Assembly (NCBI GenBank): GCA_019633425.1
Contig: WSUB01000328.1
Location: forward strand, 1 to 23,174
Source of the DNA: Tulasnella sp. 424
Lineage: Eukaryota > Basidiomycota > Agaricomycetes > Cantharellales > Tulasnellaceae
Reading direction: 5' to 3'
DNA: 23,174 nt
Part shown: piece after piece, positions 1 through 10,764 of the stretch
Position numbering within the stretch: the first letter of the stretch is position 1
Layout of the letters: each line of letters opens with the position of its first letter
Notes under the pieces: model-generated
Database searches by the model: none
What the model saw: only the letters and a program-made list of their open reading frames with translations
What the model was told of the DNA's origin: nothing
Made by a program: the position numbers and the translations under genes

Positions 1-2472
1 CTCGGGCGACGTTGGACAGTGTTGAGGATTGCCATGCACATGATAAGGGTGCCGCTCACAGCGACGATCCAGTGACCTGTATAAGCCATTTGCTCGAAAT
101 AAATGGTGTAGAATCCAGCCAACTAGCGGAGAAAGGATATCCGATTAGACGTGACGAGTAACGACGACCCGAGATTCGACTCACTAATGGGGTATCATCA
201 TCGTTGTAATCGTTTGCTAGAGCGGTGTTGTCTGTAAACCCCGATCCTCGTGTAAGTCTCGGTTTCAGAGTTATCCACATCCTTGAAGCACTTACTGCTG
301 GATACGAATTCGTTAAACTTGAATTCGGCTTCTGGGTCGGTCTGACTGTTGTATAACTAATGATAAGAAGTGCCGAACCGGATTGCATGGTTAGTTTAGA
401 TTTGCGGAGAGCCTACTCCTGCCCCTCCCCCAAAGGACAAAAAAGGAACCCCAATCCTTTCGTCTGACTCACCAAGATAACGTTGTGAACCACTGTGCCC
501 CACCACCTCCATATTTGGCTTTCAACGTTGATGTCACCTCCGTTTGCGAGATCCGCGTTGATGGCAACCTGAAGGTCACTTTTTTCCTGCTGCCAGCTCA
601 TTTTCAAAACCTGCAGGAAAACATAATCAGAATCGAGACGAGTCGAGGATCGATTGTGTTGGGATGATGAACTTACTCGTAAGAGCTTCTCAAGCAGCGG
701 GTGGTCTGGGAACAGAGAAGACGAGTTGTATTCGTTTACGACCTCTTCGAAGGCTGTATTAAGACGATTGAATGATTCTACCACGTTGACATAGACTAGG
801 TGCGGGCCAATGGGAAATGATGAGAAGTCGCTGACATGAAGGCAGTGGAGACACTATGTACTTACTGAACACATTCTTTATGCCTTCTAGCAGAAGAATC
901 AAACTGAGGTGAAGAGGGAAGTGGAGGCACAGCCAAAGTTCCTCCAAGAGTTTGCTCGGAGAGTACTTGATCCTGAAGCCTTTGATTCACAACTTCGGTG
1001 AGTAACCACAGACTGAACGCCAAGGAGATTATTCTCACCGTCAAAGTAGAGAAGCCAGATAAAGTACAATATAAGCAGTATTCTGAAATAAATTCAGTTA
1101 GGGATGTTTGTTGGGAGCGAAGAACGGAACGGCGAAGCTAGACGTACGACATTGATTGAGCAAACATAGTCTTGCTCAATCCAAGAGAGTTCATGCTACT
1201 GTTGAGTGTGCCACAGATGGCGTTCAGTCCTTCGCCTATGAGGCGGGAAAGACACCACGAGGGGGGAAAGTGAGCACTAGGGAAACAATCACCAGGGAAG
1301 AAACATACCCAAAATGATAACCGTCAATGATGCCAATCGAGGTTCCATAGCACCTTCACTCTTCAAGACTTGACGTTCATCCTCAGGGGTAAACGCTCCA
1401 GCAATGGCCTGAGAGATCACAGCAATTCCCTAACGTACACGCTTAGCGCGATCTGCGACGGAAGAGGGCGCGAAAGCCGCACGCACCCATAGAATAAGCT
1501 GTGTAAGCGCCACGGTCTTTGAATCTGGGTCCTCCTTGATCATGATGAAGCAGCCGAGGAAGATTCCTCCGGAGAACAGGAGAGAAAGAGGTGTGAGAAG
1601 GAAACGCCAGGACCAGAATTGTTTGGAGCGTTTGCGGTAAATCATTACTACGGCAGGAAAGGGAGATAATCAGTTATCTGGCACCAAGGAAAGGAAAAGG
1701 AGGGTGACATACCCCGCACATATTGCGCAAACAACAGCATCCGGCTAATGAACAACATGACATTGATACCCCTAAAGCTCTTCGTGATCAGGTACTCTTG
1801 ATTCTGGTCCAAGGCTTCGCCCGTGAGTTCCGTGACATTGCCCTTAAAAACCGCCGTCGCATCCGGGTCCACTTGCCAGCTGACGTTGAATGACCCGGAG
1901 AAGGCAGCGAGAATGGCGTAGACACCCAACTGAGAGGCGAAAAGGAGTCGATGCCACCAGTCGTTGGTATAATAGCGGATGTCATAGGTGGTCTGGGTGG
2001 CCCAGAGATGCCAGGTTAAGCAGAAGAACACGGCGTAGTTCCACACCGCGCTCGGCTGCGTGACAGACGTGTTTGATGTAAGGGATGAAAAGGTTGCCGT
2101 CCACGCCAGGTCGCCAGCCTATAGGAGCCGCGCATCAGTTCAAGCCACCCGCATCAAAATGAGTCGCCAAGAAAAAAATTACGAACCAATTCTAACCACT
2201 CTGGAGGGCGTTCACCTTCTTCTTCGTCCGCACCTGGCCCAGCACGAGACTCCCGGAAAGGGTTGACGGAGAAGGGGACGAGCCGCTCTTTCTCGTTTTT
2301 TACGTATAATTCACTGCACGCGCGATAAGGAAAGAAGAGGAAGCGCCCATCGTCGTCAGCGTCGACGTCGTGATCCAGACCAGGTCATATGATGGAAAAG
2401 GGGAAAAGAGGAGGGAGCTAACTCTTTAAGGTCGACTGGGCTTGAAAAGCCATGGAAAAATCTTCGTCGCAT
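1..2472 (-). CDS. LtrA-like multi-pass membrane protein, copy 1 (3' end outside the window)
   Basis: This is a polytopic membrane protein of the fungal low temperature requirement A (LtrA) family, whose biochemical role is not established. I rebuilt 13 exons: 2472-2423, 2313-2187, 2118-1713, 1647-1487, 1429-1309, 1235-1148, 1082-1039, 979-866, 795-677, 610-473, 356-296, 231-185 and 122-1. All have GT-AG borders and continuous frame, giving 532 codons inside the window. The soluble N-terminus (MRRRFF...) is followed by the AGDLAWTATFSSL segment near residue 60, several hydrophobic helices, a GEGLNAICGTL motif near residue 289 (LtrA proteins typically carry a similar GEG helix), and a WLCLHFPLHLSLIL helix. 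The start is chosen because MRRRFF and the 50-nt first exon are the same in the neighbouring paralog. The C-terminus lies off the left edge. Unlike copy 2, it has no intron inside the ATQ-TTYD segment. Family assignment is by recognition of motifs; no search was run. Confidence 0.85.
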
Positions 2473-4004
2473 CCGGGCGAGAAGGGGAGACGCGTCGGTG
2501 GATTAGTTTCGGTAGAACTCTGGCAACCGGCGGGAGGTTTTGCGAAGGGGACGGAGAAGGGGAACGAAAAGTCGAGGGCAATCGAGGGCCATTTTGATTG
2601 CTGACGAGACGAGGTTAAGTATTTCGGGACTCCGCCAAGAAGCCGGGGTATCCTGGGAAGTCTGGGAGTCTGTGTTGCACCGCTTACTCGGCGGTTAGCA
2701 CCCCTGACACCACTCATCTCTCATTTCAATCACATCCGCTACATCAAGGCACTGCTTTAGAGGCTTGGGGGATCATCCTCTGACCCATCTTGTCCTGATG
2801 GATGCACTAGTACTTTAGCTGTCTTATCGTTCAGCACTGGCGAGCTGAGAAAGGGCATACGTAGTGCCAGGGGTCCCCACCGTACTGGTCTCCCTCGACC
2901 AGCGAATCTGTCAACAAAGAAGCAAAAGTTACTAACCCAAAACGGGAGATGACTCAAAAAGCCTTGATGATTGTGTTCGGGCAGTGCTTCTTTGTGCTTC
3001 GAACGGTATTCGATCACCTTCCCTGCCACCCCGGTCAAGTGATCTCGGCCACGGCTAATTACTATATATGGGTTATCGGCGGCTGACAGTGACCAACCGG
3101 TCTCACAGACCATCGCCCGGTCGTCACCCCACCCTACATCTTTTATAAAGAGTTCCAACCAGGGCACCTTTAAAGTTAATATCTTCCCCCGCAACCCTTC
3201 GAACGGCAACATCGATGGTCGACGTCGTCGCTTTCCCCCCTCTCCCCAACCCGACTTACTCATCTAACGGGACCTGAATTCCGCTTGAAGAATAGCTCAT
3301 ACAGTTTGAGGCAGTTCATTGTTGCTTTGGTTTTCCACCAGCTGCACCCCCTAGGCGTTGGTAGACTTTGAACCGGTCCCGAGAGACTCAGGGGAAAGTT
3401 ATGGTTGTTCAAGGAGGCGATACATCATAAAACGCGATCACTCCTCACTCCAGAATGCTATGAACCATACACCTTATCTTGACCACCATCCACTATCTCC
3501 GAAATCTGATCTTACTCTTGGCGCTCTCGGCGAACGTAAGGCTGGAAAAACCTGTCAGCTTCATAAGAGCTCCAGACTCGGGGCTCGTCCGTCTCAACTC
3601 CCACCACTCTAATCCACCGCCATGCACCTTGACACTGCCAGAACCGACCAGCTCCTCAGCTCACGTCGGCAATTAAATATATATATAGGCTCCTTAGATT
3701 ATTCCGGGGTTACGGCAGGGAAGTCTAGCAGAGAAATCCCGAATCCGAATGACCCGAAAAGGAATAATTTACAACAACAAAGCATTAACGAAAGTTTGAG
3801 ATAGAGTCCATGATGCTCTAAAGCCAATACCCGTACTATATTAATATCCCGAAAACGGTGCTAACCCGTCAGCTTTTTTGAAGGCACGTTTGAGAAGAAA
3901 ACCAACCCACCTCGTACGCCACTTGCGTCCGGCACATTCGTTTCGTTTGATCACTACAACTCCTTTTCGACCCCCTAAAAATTCGCTTGATACGGCAAGT
4001 TGTA
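2473..4004. other. Intergenic region between the two LtrA-like genes
   Basis: About 1.5 kb between the start of copy 1 and the stop of copy 2, both on the minus strand. It should hold the promoter of copy 1 and the 3' end of copy 2. The longest open frame (minus, 2757-3263, 168 codons) shows no domain, signal peptide or paralog in the window. It contains no convincing intron and its product is not recognised, so I do not call it a gene. No transfer RNA or transposon feature was seen. Confidence 0.5.
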
Positions 4005-7000
4005 CTAAGGAGATGGATAGGCCGTCGGAACCGAGCTATATTGTCCACTCGCAGACGGATCCGTCGCCTGAGGAGTCGACGAATACATAGCACCCGCTAT
4101 GGGAGCAGCGTACGATAGATTGTCCGTCGCAGCCGAACTATATTGTCCATTCGCAAACGGGTCCGTTACTTGAGGAGTCGACGAATACATAGCACCTGCT
4201 ATGGGAGCAGCGTACAAGTGCGCGGTCGATCCAGTCGACCCTTGAATATACATCGACGGTGAGATCGTGCTGCTAAGGGATTGTACCGACTGCGCTGGTC
4301 CATACAGCAATGCCGAGTTTGGGTGTTGTAGAGCTGCGGAATCCATCCCAGGAGACAGGTCAAAGTCGGTCATGCTAACGTTTGAGTAGGCGATGTTCCC
4401 GCGCGAGGAATCTTCTTTTTTCCGGATGGATCTGACCGAGAGGCGGAGTAGGACCAGGTCGACTAAGACCGCGACGCCATAGCCTATGCACATGATCGGA
4501 ATTCTATAGTAAAGCGCAAGCCAAAGCGTTCCCAGACCAAGACTTAACGTTAGCGCCAGAGTACGGCCAGAGCGTGGGGGGGCGGGGGGGGGGGAAGAAA
4601 GAAAGAAATGGGACGTACATCCAACCAAACCAATTCTTGAGAACTATGTTACTTGTTGCTCCCCCAACGATGATCAATAAAAGCCCAATGACAGTCCTGC
4701 TGGTGGAATAACCCCATGCAAAGCGGTTTCTCGGTCGACGTTGCATAACATTGAGGATTGCCATGCAAACGAGGAGTGTTCCGGATACGGTGATGACCCA
4801 TTCAGCGGAGTACGCCATGAGGTCGTAGTAACGTTCGGTGAACTTCATGAACTGTCACATGAGCGCAAACACAAGAAATAAGTAACGAATGGGGGTTGTA
4901 GGTAGTCGGTGCACGAACGAGATGTCCACCACTGTTCATGTCATTCGCAACGACAGTGTCATCTAAGGCCCGGAGGGGTGTGCTTGGTCACGTCTTATCT
5001 CTTTGACTTAAACCCCCATAAACTCACTGCTTCCAATGAAAGAACTGTAATAATAATCTCCCTCTTTGTCCGGCGCATCGTTGTACAACTTGGACACCAG
5101 TAGCCTCAATTCAGCTACCTCTGACAATCCAAAGGGGGTGGGGGGAACCAAAGAACTCGATACTCACCAAAATAGTATTATAGGTAACAGTTCCCCACCA
5201 CCTCCACATCTGAGCCGTAGACGCATCGGAGTTATTCGCGGTATTTCCTTGTGCTGCTGTCCAGATATCTTTGACTTCTTGTTCCCAACTCATGTCCAGA
5301 ACCTAGACAAGCCAAGGGAACATGAGACGCGCCGAAGCCTTCTCGTGATCTATGGACGTACGAGAAGCAGTTTTTCAAGCCTGGGGTGGTCAGGGAACGT
5401 GTACGCCGAGTCGAAGTATGTCTCCACATATTGGAAGCCGGCTGTAAGGAGGTCGATAGCGTCAAGGACATTGACATAGACTACCAAAACCCACGTATGG
5501 CAACAAATGTGAGATGGACATCAGCCCGGACGGAAAAAAAAAGCAAAAACCCACTGAAAAGATTCTTAATCCCTTCGAGCATGAGGATCAAACTAAGGTG
5601 CAGCGGGAAATGCAACCACAGCCAGACTTCCTCGAGGAATTTGCTTGGGGCGTATTTGATTCGGAAACCTGGTTTTCATGCAATGAGGGAAGGTGTTTGA
5701 GAAGAGCTGAGCTAATATTAGCTAGTCTCTCAAAGGATCTCTCACCGTCAAAGTAGAGGAGCCAGACGAAGTAGAGAATGAGGAACATCCTGCGGAGCCA
5801 GAGGTTTACTCCGTATCAGAGGAAACTCCGCAAAAAAAGAAGAAAAAAAAGTCGGCCAAGGATACGTACGTTACTGCTTCAGAGATCATTAGACGAGTCA
5901 AGCCGAGTGAGTTGATACTGTGGCGGAGGGTCCCGCAGATTGCGTTCAAGCCTTCACCTGCGGTCGGGGATCGCCCCAAAATCGCCACGCGTAATGAGTA
6001 TCAGCGATAAAAAATCGAGGGAGAGAAAGTACGATTACACATACCAATAATGATAACAGTCAAGGTAGACAATCGGGGTGCTATTGCACCTTCATTCTTC
6101 AGCGTCAAGTTCCCGTCTTCCGGCGTAAACGCAGAAGCGATTATTTGAATGACGATCGCTACACACTGGTAACGGATCAAAAGCCAGAGTCGGTGTCTGT
6201 TTAGCTACTTCAGAAGCTTAGAGCAATCGAGGACAGGTAAAATTACCCAAAGCGATAATTGCGTTATGGCGACCATCCGAGTTCCATGACCAGCTACATT
6301 TTTCATCATGATGAAGCATCCGAGGAAGGTGCCCCCTGCACCAAGGGTGGCTAGAGGAGTGAGGATGAACCTCCATGACCAGAATCGCCTGCTGCGGTAG
6401 CGGTACCAAAGAACTAGTCGAAAAGGTGGGGTTTGATCAGCGGAGGTGACCAGCGGAGAACGCGGGAAGGACCCGAGTACACACCTCGCAAATACTGCAA
6501 CAATAAAAACATTCGACTGATAAACAACATCAGATTAATCCCTCTAAAGCTCTTCTCGATCGAAATCTCTTGATTGTCGACCATGGCATCTACAGTCAAC
6601 CTCGTCGTATTGCCGACGAAGAGGTCGAGCGATTCGGGGTGGACTTTCCATCCGACGTTGAACGCGCCGGAGAACGAGGCAAGGAGGGCGTAGACTCCGA
6701 GTTGGGAGGCGAAGAGGACGCGGTGCCACCAATCGTTGGTGTAGTATTTGATATCATAAGTCGTCTGAAACGGAACTCGGTCAGCTTGTTTCTTCGTGGC
6801 AAGCCTCGGTATAGGGGTCGAAGCCGCACCTGAGTAGCCCAGAGGTGCCACGTCAACCCAAAGAATACTGCATAGTTCCACACTGCGCCGGGCTCCGTGA
6901 CGGTTGTGTTTGAAGTGAGGGATGAAAACGTCGCTGTCCAAGCTAAATCACCCGCCTATAAAAGTATGTGGCGATATTTGGTTAGCACTGTAGTGCTGCG

Positions 7001-7302
7001 AGAGGAGACACGACTTTGAAAACACCCACCAGCTCCAGCCACTCCGGTGGTCTCTCGCTCTCAGCATCTTTCTCAGCCGCAGCGCCCGGTAAGTTGCTTT
7101 GGGGTAGTCGGAAAGGGTTCACCGAGAATGGAACGAGTCGTTCTTTCTCGTTCTTGACGTATTGCTCGCTGCATTTTGGGGAAATGGAAATGATGTCGAC
7201 GGACGTCAGTTTATGCGAAGCACTAGCACAACAGAAAAGAAAAATCTCTCACTCTTTGAGGTCGACCTCCGCTGAGAACCCTTTGAAAAATCTTCGTCGC
7301 AT
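4005..7302 (-). CDS. LtrA-like multi-pass membrane protein, copy 2 (complete, 752 aa)
   Basis: This is the complete paralog of the gene on its left; molecular function is unknown. It has fifteen exons: 7302-7253, 7168-7030, 6955-6830, 6764-6485, 6413-6247, 6165-6045, 5957-5870, 5789-5746, 5668-5555, 5480-5362, 5302-5168, 5088-5028, 4962-4919, 4851-4619 and 4542-4005. They sum to 2259 nt in frame. Seen in the protein: soluble N-terminus (1-63), AGDLAWTATFSSL from residue 64, roughly ten hydrophobic helices, GEGLNAICGTL near 295, WLWLHFPLHLSLIL, and a last helix pair ending in RSIRKKED. A Ser/Tyr/Pro-rich cytoplasmic-type tail (about 618-752) finishes in two tandem 34-residue repeats. Exons of 88, 44, 114, 119 and 61 nt have exactly the same lengths as in copy 1, which supports the model. 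One intron (6829-6765) is absent from copy 1. The first ATG in the conserved MRRRFF context is used as start. Confidence 0.88.
4011..4214 (-). repeat. Two in-frame 102-bp tandem repeats in the tail of LtrA-like copy 2
   Basis: Two adjacent 102-bp units (4214-4113 and 4112-4011) each encode 34 residues beginning YAAPIAGAMYSSTPQ and continuing TDP...GQYSS. The offset can be read directly from the matching stretches at 4037 and 4139. The unit length is a multiple of three, so the frame is kept. The units differ at several positions, so this is not a fresh duplication. Confidence 0.9.
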
Positions 7303-7689
7303 TGAGCCGTTGGTTTTTCCGATCCCTTGTCCTTATACAGTGCGCTCCGTTCGACTTGGCGTTTTTCTTAGAGAGTGGGCTTCCCCGATGTCAGAAAGAG
7401 AGAGCGAAGATCAAAAGAAGGAGCGAGAAAGATCAAAAGAAGGGGAGGGAAAGGATCAAAGCGAGATGGTGAACGTCAGCATCGCGTGGGGTCAGAGGTT
7501 AAGTACAGCTATCGAGGGAATGTCAAGCCACATGGGTGCTTCGAGGTTTGATACAAAATAAGCTGTCAGCGTCCGTTGTCGGCATCCCAGCACCGCCAGC
7601 GAACGGCGCCTAGTTGACTCAATGAATGAATCCTGGGCCCATTACAAAAGGAGAAGTTTCTGGGTAGAAAGCTGAGAACCTCTTTTGTT
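7303..7689. other. Upstream region of LtrA-like copy 2
   Basis: This should contain the 5' leader and promoter of the minus-strand gene starting at 7302. A TATAAG-like string lies on the minus strand at 7338-7332, but it is only about 30 nt from the ATG, which is close for a TATA box unless the leader is very short. A purine-rich AGAAAG/AAAGAAG stretch lies at about 7393-7446 on the plus strand. The plus-strand open frame here (7016-7561) overlaps the first two exons of the minus-strand gene and shows no protein features. Confidence 0.4.
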
Positions 7690-7692
7690 CTT

Positions 7693-8086
7693 CCGGCGGT
7701 GTTGCCGAATGCAGAAGATCTTTCCCTGAGTGCCTTTCAATTTCGATGGCATGGGTAACCCGCAGGATCCAGGTATGCACGACGTCCGATCTCTAGCGGA
7801 AAGTATTTTTGGTACTTAGGAGCTGTTGCCAAGGTAGCGAATATAATCGAAGATTTGCGAAGCATTACGATGCACTGCAGAAGCCGGCGGTGTTGCCCTT
7901 ACAGGAAATCTTTCACTCAGTGGCTTTCAATCTCGATGCCGTGGGTGAACCTCAGGTTGATCACGATTTGGGGATGCGCGATTTCTTTCAAGCGGAAAAC
8001 CTTTTGGTACGCAGGGGCTGTTTCAAAGGTAGGGAAGAGGAAAATCGGTGAAGCATTATTACGCACTGGGCGACTTCTCGTAGGAT
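7693..8086. repeat. Two tandem CCGGCGGTG-type units
   Basis: Units start at 7693 and 7884, a spacing of 191 bp. Both run CCGGCGGTGTTGCC, then a CTTTC..TGAGTG/TCAGTG stretch, GCTTTCAAT-like sequence, CGATGCCGTGGGTGA-like sequence, and GCGGAAA followed by TTTTGGTAC. Each ends in a GAAGCATTA-like string. A third, isolated copy begins at 9296. Confidence 0.7.
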
Positions 8087-8436
8087 CTGGGAACGACACT
8101 TCCTTAACGCCGCCAAATCCGCCGTACCGCCGACCGCCTCTCATCGTCCACCAGATACAGCAGAGGCGCGCCTACAAAACCATCAGAAATTCTCTGCGCC
8201 TATGCGAAAATATTTCAACGGCTGTTAAGGTTGGTTTGTGGTTTAACGTCGTTTTGCGTAAACCCGAGAGCGCGGTCCGACACTCATCGAATAGTTTTCT
8301 GAAGCAGTCAGGGAATAAGACCCAGACACGTGGCGGGTGCGGTGTCAAGTATTTCAAATATCCTGAAATCCTACGGGAAGGGTTACTGAGTATCGAAAAG
8401 AAGCTGTACACAAACGCTTTGCAGACAGTAGGAGTT
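8087..8436. repeat. Composite repeat unit 1
   Basis: The unit starts CTGGGAACGACACT, includes AGAAATTCTCTGCGCC, GTCAGGGAATAAG at 8308 and a tail with AAGCTGTACACAAACGC. It joins directly to the next unit at CTGGGAACGACACT. Length is about 350 bp. Confidence 0.75.
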
Positions 8437-8766
8437 CTGGGAACGACACTCCTTTAACGCCGCTAAAACCGCCGCACCACCGCCAGCCCTTCGTCGCCCA
8501 CCGAATACAGCAGAGGCGCACCTATAAAACCACCAGAAATTCTCTGCGCCCATGCAAAAATATTTCGACGGATGATGGAGTTGGTTTGTGATTCAAAAGT
8601 TGTTCTGAGAGCCACAGACAATCATGGGATGGATTCCTGAAGTCAGGGAAAAGGACCCACGTGGCGGGTGCCGTGTCAAGCGTTTCAGAAACCCTCTGGG
8701 AAGGGTTATCGAGTATCCACGGTCACCAAGGAGCTGTACACATACGCTCTCCATACAGTGGGAGAT
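8437..8766. repeat. Composite repeat unit 2
   Basis: Same order of sub-motifs as unit 1, with length about 330 bp. It ends in GAGCTGTACACATACGC and a GGGAGATCTGGGA junction, matching the end of unit 1 with substitutions. Confidence 0.75.
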
Positions 8767-9295
8767 CTGGGAACGAACACTCCTTTAACGGGGCCAAATC
8801 CGTCATTACCACCGACAGACCCTCATCGTCCACCGAATACAGCAGAGGCGCACCTGCAAAAACCATCAGAAATTTTCTGCACCCATGCGAAAATGTTTCG
8901 ACGGATGATGAGGTGGATTTGGGGTCTAGTAATCGTTGACGCTATTTTGCGTAAATCTGAGAGCGACGGTTCGACACTATCTGATAGTTTCCTGAACAAT
9001 CAGGGAATAAGCCCCAAGCGCGCAGGTGCCGTGTTCAGTGTCTCGTACGGGACGGGTTGTCCACTACTGATAAGACGTATTTTCCTGCGGGCTCGTCACC
9101 GACTAACCCGCCTTGGATCCAGTCGTTGTCCGTATGCACAGAGTCGTCGATGACGATGGGATACAAAGGCGAAGCTGGGCGGAACCACGAGAGCAATTGT
9201 CCCAGCCTAATTCGATCTAGAAAGGTATTCAAGAGTGGAGTGACTCTAATCAAAGACTCCCTTTGCAGATCATCCGTTACCACGCACTACAGAAG
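8767..9295. repeat. Composite repeat unit 3 with alternative tail
   Basis: The unit begins like units 1 and 2 (with one inserted A in the GAACGAACACT start), but its second half is different. From 9045 it carries the GTACGGGACGG module, with TTGTCCACTACTGATAAGAC, CGATGGGATACAAAGGCGAAG and GAGTGGAGTGACTCTAATC. This tail recurs in unit 4. Confidence 0.75.
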
Positions 9296-9507
9296 CCGGC
9301 GGTGTGGCTGAAACAGGAGATCATTTACTGAGCGGCTTTCAATTTCGATGCCGTGGGGTGACCCTCACGATTCAATCATGCCCGAGGCGCGATTTCAAGC
9401 AATATGTATCCTAGGGACCCATAGACTATTTTAAAGGTAGAGAAGAGAATCGAAAATTTGCGACGTATAATTACGCAAGCTAGTCTTAGCTAGGCGACTT
9501 TGGGGGT

Positions 9508-10035
9508 CTGGGAACGACACTCTTTTAACGCCGCCAGGTCCGCCGTTACCACCGACAGACCCTCGTCGCCCACCGAATACATACAGCAGAGGCGCACTTA
9601 CAAAACCATCAGAAATTCTCTGCACCCATGCGAAAGTCTTTCGACGGACGATGAGGTGGGTTTGTAGTCTAGAAATCGTTGACGCTATCTTGCGTAAAAC
9701 TGTACGGTTTCGACAACTTCATCGGATGGTTTCCTGAGCAGTCAGGGAATAAGCCCCAGGCATGCGCCGGGTGCCGTGCCAAGCGTCTTGGGAATTGTAC
9801 GGGACGGATTGTCCACTACTGATAAGACGTCATTTCCTGCGGGCTTGTCGTCGACCAACCCGCCTCCGCTCGTTGTCCGTTTTCACAAAGTCGTCGATCG
9901 CGATGGGATACAAGGGCGAAGAGGGGTTGCGGCCACGCGAGCACGTGTTCCTGATTGATCTGCGCTCCAGAAGGTCGAGTGGAGTGACTCTAATCTGTAT
10001 AAGACTCCTTTGCATGCAGATCATCCAAGCCTAGA
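9508..10035. repeat. Composite repeat unit 4 with alternative tail
   Basis: This is the last recognisable unit. It has the CTGGGAACGACACT start, GTCAGGGAATAAG at 9740 and the GTACGGGACGG tail from 9797 to about 10028. That tail is nearly the same length as its partner in unit 3 (about 230 bp). After it, the sequence changes character towards the promoter of the next gene. Confidence 0.75.
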
Positions 10036-10764
10036 CTCGGGCGATCGGGAACGTAAACAGGTTCCACTCATAAAAGCTACATCTTCCGAATGTTGTTCGG
10101 AGTCGAAAGTCTAATACATAAACCTTAGGTCTTCTACGGAACCGTCCGAACGGATATGAAGAAGGATCGAAGCGGGGTGATACTCGTGCTAATCCCCAAT
10201 TGAGCACGGTCAACCCACGTTGATTGGTCAGGTGAGGTGCATCTCACTTGCACATCCCTACAGCTCCACAAAAACGCTAAAAGCGGGTGATACGCTAATG
10301 CCCGGATAGGCATTGATTAAAGCCTCAGAACGCTCGATTGGCCTCGCGCCGAGACTGCCGGCCACATCCCACGGTTCAAAAGTCGACGCCAAGCCAGAGT
10401 CTTGGGCTTGGCTGTCCAATCAGCACTCAGAGGGGCTGATTTTGGAATTAAGCCTCGCGCATATCACACCAAGCCGATAGATCATGATCACCCCTGCGTA
10501 CACAGCAATGAGGAGTCGTTATTTCCCCCCAACGCGCGGGCATTCTCTCGGCTCGCCCGGCATCCCTCCCAATGTCCCCTTCAAATACCTAATCGCAGAG
10601 CCTTCATAGTAGGCCTTGCGGGTCGCTTCCTCTTCCCTCCATTCCCTTCTTCCCCCTCGGCCCAGCGCTTCTGACGCTCGCGACGAAACCGCTCACGAAA
10701 CTCCACGAGTTAACGAAAAGGAAATCAAAGGCAATTTTGCTCCTTACTTTTGCCAAGAAAAAGG
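10036..10764. other. Upstream region of membrane protein gene A
   Basis: This region contains a small hairpin-like TCCGAA/TTCGGA pair (10085-10090 and 10096-10101), CCAAT-type boxes in both orientations, and the inverted repeat listed separately. A pyrimidine-rich stretch (about 10625-10665) precedes the ATG. No gene was seen; the open frame at 10402-10674 overlaps these elements and has no protein-like features. Confidence 0.5.
10388..10419 (+). promoter_or_regulatory. Inverted repeat GCCAAGCC/GGCTTGGC plus CCAAT box upstream of gene A
   Basis: GCCAAGCC at 10388-10395 and GGCTTGGC at 10405-10412 form perfect 8-bp arms with a 9-bp spacer. A CCAAT pentamer follows at 10416-10420. CATCCCACGGTT precedes the element. 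The same order (CCCACGGTT, inverted repeat, CCAAT) is present upstream of the paralogous gene B, which argues for a conserved binding site. Which protein binds is not known. Confidence 0.6.

Larger units (their letters stand above)
7690..10035. repeat. Degenerate composite tandem repeat array (gene-free)
   Basis: This 2.3-kb block has no convincing gene but repeats itself in order. A module starting CTGGGAACGACACT occurs at 8087, 8437, 8767 and 9508. Each copy continues through CACCGAATACAGCAGAGGCG (or a close variant), AGAAATTCTCTGC, and a TTCGACGGATGATG-like stretch. A following module around GTCAGGGAATAAG is seen at 8308, 8642, 8998 and 9740. A second unit around CCGGCGGTG recurs at 7693, 7884 and 9296, and a third begins GTACGGGACGG at 9045 and 9797. 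Long open frames across the block are interrupted differently in each copy. The origin is unclear: it could be a decayed transposable element, a satellite-like expansion, or a duplicated pseudogene. Confidence 0.8.

Noticed and set aside
1430..1645. Exon 4 of LtrA-like copy 1 read through to AADRAKRVR and stop, or spliced at GTACGT (1438)
   Set aside because: A donor at 1486 (TGG/GTGCGTGC) with acceptor ending at 1430 gives GIAVISQAIAGAFTPED, which aligns with the paralog's CVAIVIQIIASAFTPED. The longer exon adds residues with no counterpart.
2757..3263. 168-codon open frame on the minus strand between the LtrA-like genes
   Set aside because: No recognisable domain, signal peptide or paralog in the window. 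The only intron-like piece inside it is about 29 nt, too short. It could still be a small lineage-specific gene, but the sequence alone does not support it.
4909..5088. Direct joining of exon 12 to exon 14 in LtrA-like copy 2 (one long intron)
   Set aside because: It breaks the frame. A small 44-47 nt exon (4962-4919 here, 231-185 in copy 1) restores it in both paralogs with similar residues (NDTVVAND / NNTALAND).
7016..7561. 181-codon open frame on the plus strand
   Set aside because: It is antisense to the first two exons and leader of LtrA-like copy 2. The minus-strand exons are supported by a paralog and the plus frame has no protein features.
7855..8457. 200-codon open frame on the plus strand in the repeat array
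   Set aside because: It spans the junction of several repeat units, and the corresponding frame is broken differently in the other copies. Composition is basic and Ser/Arg-rich without domains.
8668..9153. 161-codon open frame in repeat units 2-3
   Set aside because: It crosses a repeat-unit boundary and is not kept in units 1 or 4, so it is an accidental frame in non-coding repeats.
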